A program made the translations under genes and the position numbers. Under the pieces are notes generated by a model. That model was not told the origin of the DNA. It did no database searches and worked only from the letters and a program-made list of their open reading frames with translations. From 40CM-4-65-16 sp035279785 (GTDB lineage: Bacteria; Chloroflexota; Dormibacteria; Dormibacterales; Dormibacteraceae), in assembly GCA_035279785.1 (NCBI GenBank), contig DATEHC010000027.1, positions 1-50,963 on the forward strand: 50,963 bases of DNA, in the 5' to 3' direction. Shown one piece after another: positions 48,431 to 50,963 of the stretch. The first letter of the stretch is position 1; each line of letters begins with the position of its first letter.

Positions 48431-50963
48431 GCGTTTCGCTGCTCTTGTGCTCGAGGACGGCCGAGCGTTCGTCGGCGCGGCGCTTGGAGCGGACGTCGTC
48501 GGGGAAGGCGAGGTCGTCTTCAACACCGCGATGACGGGCTACCAGGAGGTCCTCACCGACCCCTCGTACGCGGGCCAGATGGTGTGCATGACGTATCCGC
48601 TGCAGGGCAACTACGGCGTACGGGACGCTGACGCCGAATCGGCACGGCCCTGGGCGCGCGCCCTGGCGGTGCGCTGGGCGTGTCCGGTACCGAGCCATCA
48701 CTCGAGCGACGGGTCGCTCGATGACTACCTCCGGCGCTGGCGCGTGCCGGCGATCGCCGAGATCGACACTCGTGCGCTGACGCGCCACATCCGCACCCAC
48801 GGAGCTCTGCGCGCGGTGCTCGTGCACGAAGAGCGCGAACCGGACGCCGCCAGGTTGGCGGAGCTCGCGATCGCGGCTCGCGCGGTGACCCCGCTCGCCG
48901 ACCAGGACCTCGTCGCCCAGACCTCACGCACACGGCGCGAGGAGTGGCTCGATCCGCTCCCTCCCGAGCTGCGCACGCGCAAGCGCGCCGACGGCGAAGG
49001 CCTCGTCATCGCAGTCGTCGACTACGGCGTCAAAGCCAACATCCTTCGCTCGCTCCGAGAGCGCGGGTGCACCGTCGTCGTCCTGCCGCACACCGCCACG
49101 TGGGCCGAGGTACAGGCTCTGGGTGCGGACGGCCTCGTCCTTTCCAACGGGCCGGGCGACCCCGCCGTCCTCGACGCCCCGGTCGAGCTGGCTCGTCAGG
49201 CGCTGGGCAACATCCCGCTGTTCGGCATCTGCCTCGGCCATCAGGTCCTCGCTCGCGCCGCGGGCGCGACCACCTCACGCCTGCCTTATGGACATCACGG
49301 CGCCAACCATCCGGTGAAGGACCTCGACACGGGTCGCGTCCACATCACCAGCCAGAACCATGAGTTCCAGGTGGACGCCGCTTCGATTCCGGCCGGCGAC
49401 TTCTACGTCTCGCAGCGCAACCTGAACGACGGCTCGGTCGAGGGCCTCGGCCACCGCACCGCGCCCGCGTTCAGCGTCCAGTACCACCCCGAGGGCTGCC
49501 CCGGCCCGCAGGACAACCAGCACCTGTACGACCGGTTCATCGACATGGTGCGGAGCCGCGCGCCCGTCGCCCGAGCGGTCGTGGGCATGAGCGAGGAGCC
49601 GCGGCCCCGCAAGGTCCTGATCCTGGGCTCGGGCCCGATCGTGATCGGCCAGGCGGCGGAGTTCGACTACGCCGGAACCCAGGCCTGCAAGGCGCTGCGC
49701 GAGGAGGGGATCGAGACCGTCCTCGTGAACTCCAACCCCGCGACGATCATGACCGACGAGGACGTCGCCGACCGCGTGTACCTCGAGCCGCTGACGATCG
49801 AGGCGGTCGAGCGAATCATCGAGCGCGAAAAGCCCGACGCGCTTCTGCCGACACTGGGCGGCCAGACCGGCCTGAACCTTGCCACCGACCTCGCCAACGC
49901 GGGCGTGCTTCAGCGGCACAACGTGCGCCTCCTCGGCGCGACGATTGACACGATCCGCAAGGCCGAGGACCGCCAGGCCTTCAAGCAGATGCTCGAGGAC
50001 ATCGGCGAGCCGGTGCCCGTGTCGCGAGTGTGCGAGTCGCTCGACGAGGTGCGGGAATTCGCCTCGGCCAACGGCCTGCCGCTCGTGATCCGCCCCGCCT
50101 ACACGCTCGGCGGCACCGGCGGCGGCTTCGTCACCACCGAATCCGACCTCGAGCGCACAGCACAGCGCGGGCTCGCCGCGTCGCCCATCCACCAGGTGCT
50201 TGTCGAGCGCTCGCTGTGGGGCTGGAAGGAGATCGAGTACGAGGTCATGCGCGACGCCGCGGACACGTGCATCACCGTCTGCAACATGGAAAACCTCGAC
50301 CCGATGGGCGTCCACACCGGCGACTCCATCGTGGTGGCGCCGTCCCAGACGCTGTCCGACCGCGACCACCAGATGCTGCGGTCGTCGGCGATCCGCATCA
50401 TTCGCGCGCTGGGCATCGAGGGCGGCTGCAACGTCCAGTTCGCGCTCGATCCAAAGAGCGCGCAGTACTACGTGATCGAGGTCAACCCGCGCGTGAGCCG
50501 CTCTTCGGCGCTCGCCTCCAAGGCCACGGGGTATCCGATCGCGCGCGTCGCCGCCAAGGTGGCGGTCGGCCGCCGCCTCGAGGAGATCCGCAACGAGATC
50601 ACGGGCCGCACGTTCGCCGCATTCGAGCCCGCGATCGACTACTGCGTGGTCAAGATCCCACGCTGGCCGTTCGACAAGTTCCCCGCGGGCGACCGGCGCC
50701 TGGGCACGCAGATGGCCTCGACTGGCGAGGTGATGGCGGTCGAGCGCACCTTCGAGGCTGCCCTCGTCAAAGCCATGCGCTCGCTGGAGCAGAAACAGCC
50801 GGCCGCGGGGGAGCTCGGTCCGGAGACGATCGACGAGCCCAACGACCGCCGGCTGTTCGCGCTTCTCGAAGCGCTGCGCAACGGCATCGATGCCGCGTCG
50901 CTGGCGTCGCGCAGCGGCATCGACCGGTGGTTCATCGACCGCCTGGCCAACATCGTGCGCCTC
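48420..50963 (+). CDS. carAB: Fused carbamoyl-phosphate synthase, small plus large subunit (CarA-CarB), 3' partial
   Basis: One frame runs unbroken from TTG 48420 to the window end (848 residues). Residues 1 to about 380 are CarA: LVLEDGRAFVGAALG, FNTAMTGYQEVLTDPSY, the glutaminase Cys271 in GICLGHQ, and His356/Glu358 in QYHPEG. After about ten linker residues, Met390 begins CarB: RKVLILGSGPIVIGQAAEFD, NSNPATIMTDEDVADRVYL, RPAYTLGGTGGGF and NPRVSRSSALASKATGYPIA. In most bacteria these are two genes. The first CarB ATP-grasp domain is complete and the rest lies outside. An ATGA at 49587-49590 looks like a former stop/start junction, now out of frame. Confidence 0.85.
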   Translation, partial: MPGKRFAALVLEDGRAFVGAALGADVVGEGEVVFNTAMTGYQEVLTDPSYAGQMVCMTYPLQGNYGVRDADAESARPWARALAVRWACPVPSHHSSDGSLDDYLRRWRVPAIAEIDTRALTRHIRTHGALRAVLVHEEREPDAARLAELAIAARAVTPLADQDLVAQTSRTRREEWLDPLPPELRTRKRADGEGLVIAVVDYGVKANILRSLRERGCTVVVLPHTATWAEVQALGADGLVLSNGPGDPAVLDAPVELARQALGNIPLFGICLGHQVLARAAGATTSRLPYGHHGANHPVKDLDTGRVHITSQNHEFQVDAASIPAGDFYVSQRNLNDGSVEGLGHRTAPAFSVQYHPEGCPGPQDNQHLYDRFIDMVRSRAPVARAVVGMSEEPRPRKVLILGSGPIVIGQAAEFDYAGTQACKALREEGIETVLVNSNPATIMTDEDVADRVYLEPLTIEAVERIIEREKPDALLPTLGGQTGLNLATDLANAGVLQRHNVRLLGATIDTIRKAEDRQAFKQMLEDIGEPVPVSRVCESLDEVREFASANGLPLVIRPAYTLGGTGGGFVTTESDLERTAQRGLAASPIHQVLVERSLWGWKEIEYEVMRDAADTCITVCNMENLDPMGVHTGDSIVVAPSQTLSDRDHQMLRSSAIRIIRALGIEGGCNVQFALDPKSAQYYVIEVNPRVSRSSALASKATGYPIARVAAKVAVGRRLEEIRNEITGRTFAAFEPAIDYCVVKIPRWPFDKFPAGDRRLGTQMASTGEVMAVERTFEAALVKAMRSLEQKQPAAGELGPETIDEPNDRRLFALLEALRNGIDAASLASRSGIDRWFIDRLANIVRL

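Overview
This is a dense, GC-rich bacterial chromosome segment with no gene-free stretch over 300 bases. It shows no sign of phage, insertion sequences or CRISPR. The gene content (GuaB3-type IMP dehydrogenase, DUF881 proteins, PurS/Q/L split FGAM synthetase, two-subunit pyruvate carboxylase, PHA-granule proteins, many GTG/TTG starts and 4-base stop/start overlaps) suggests a soil lineage near Actinomycetota, Chloroflexota or Dormibacterota. That placement is an inference from gene families, not a phylogeny.

Layout. 1-12.4 kb holds mixed housekeeping genes on both strands: a 5' partial DEAD/DEAH helicase, cysS, a MoeA-like molybdopterin-binding protein, DUF309, an HD phosphohydrolase, an FmdB zinc ribbon, a PLP dehydratase, threonine aldolase, an amidohydrolase, a phasin/H1-like protein facing a PhaR-like regulator, and two DUF881 proteins. 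12.4-16.7 kb holds glutamate dehydrogenase, an epimerase/acyltransferase pair and an APH-like kinase. 17.2-25.7 kb is guaB3-guaA-purD-purE-pycB-accC-nudix. 25.7-28.5 kb (minus strand) is an ECF sigma factor with a large membrane anti-sigma/sensor. 28.6-39.4 kb is one tightly packed purine operon, purB-C-S-Q-L-F-M-N-H, with tryptophan 2,3-dioxygenase and a Cys-rich miniprotein at its tail. 39.4-46.8 kb holds a serine hydrolase, an MFS pump with its MarR regulator, a thiolase, and a zinc-ribbon/ABC exporter operon. 46.8 kb to the end is the pyrimidine operon pyrB-pyrR-carAB, cut by the window edge.

Together the window encodes every step from PRPP to IMP except PurK, then IMP to GMP, and the start of UMP synthesis. 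Pyruvate carboxylase beside purD/purE could supply the oxaloacetate and aspartate used by PurC, PurB and PyrB.

The most unusual points are: (1) CarA and CarB read as one continuous frame, so the two carbamoyl-phosphate synthetase subunits appear fused; (2) the pyr operon leader has a PyrR-type hairpin that covers a Shine-Dalgarno, followed by a 32-codon leader ORF whose start duplicates the pyrB start and whose stop overlaps it (TGATG); (3) similar mini-ORF relays sit in front of purD (13 codons) and accC (10 codons); (4) two TAGTCCGGACTA palindromes lie exactly 42 bp apart upstream of purD.
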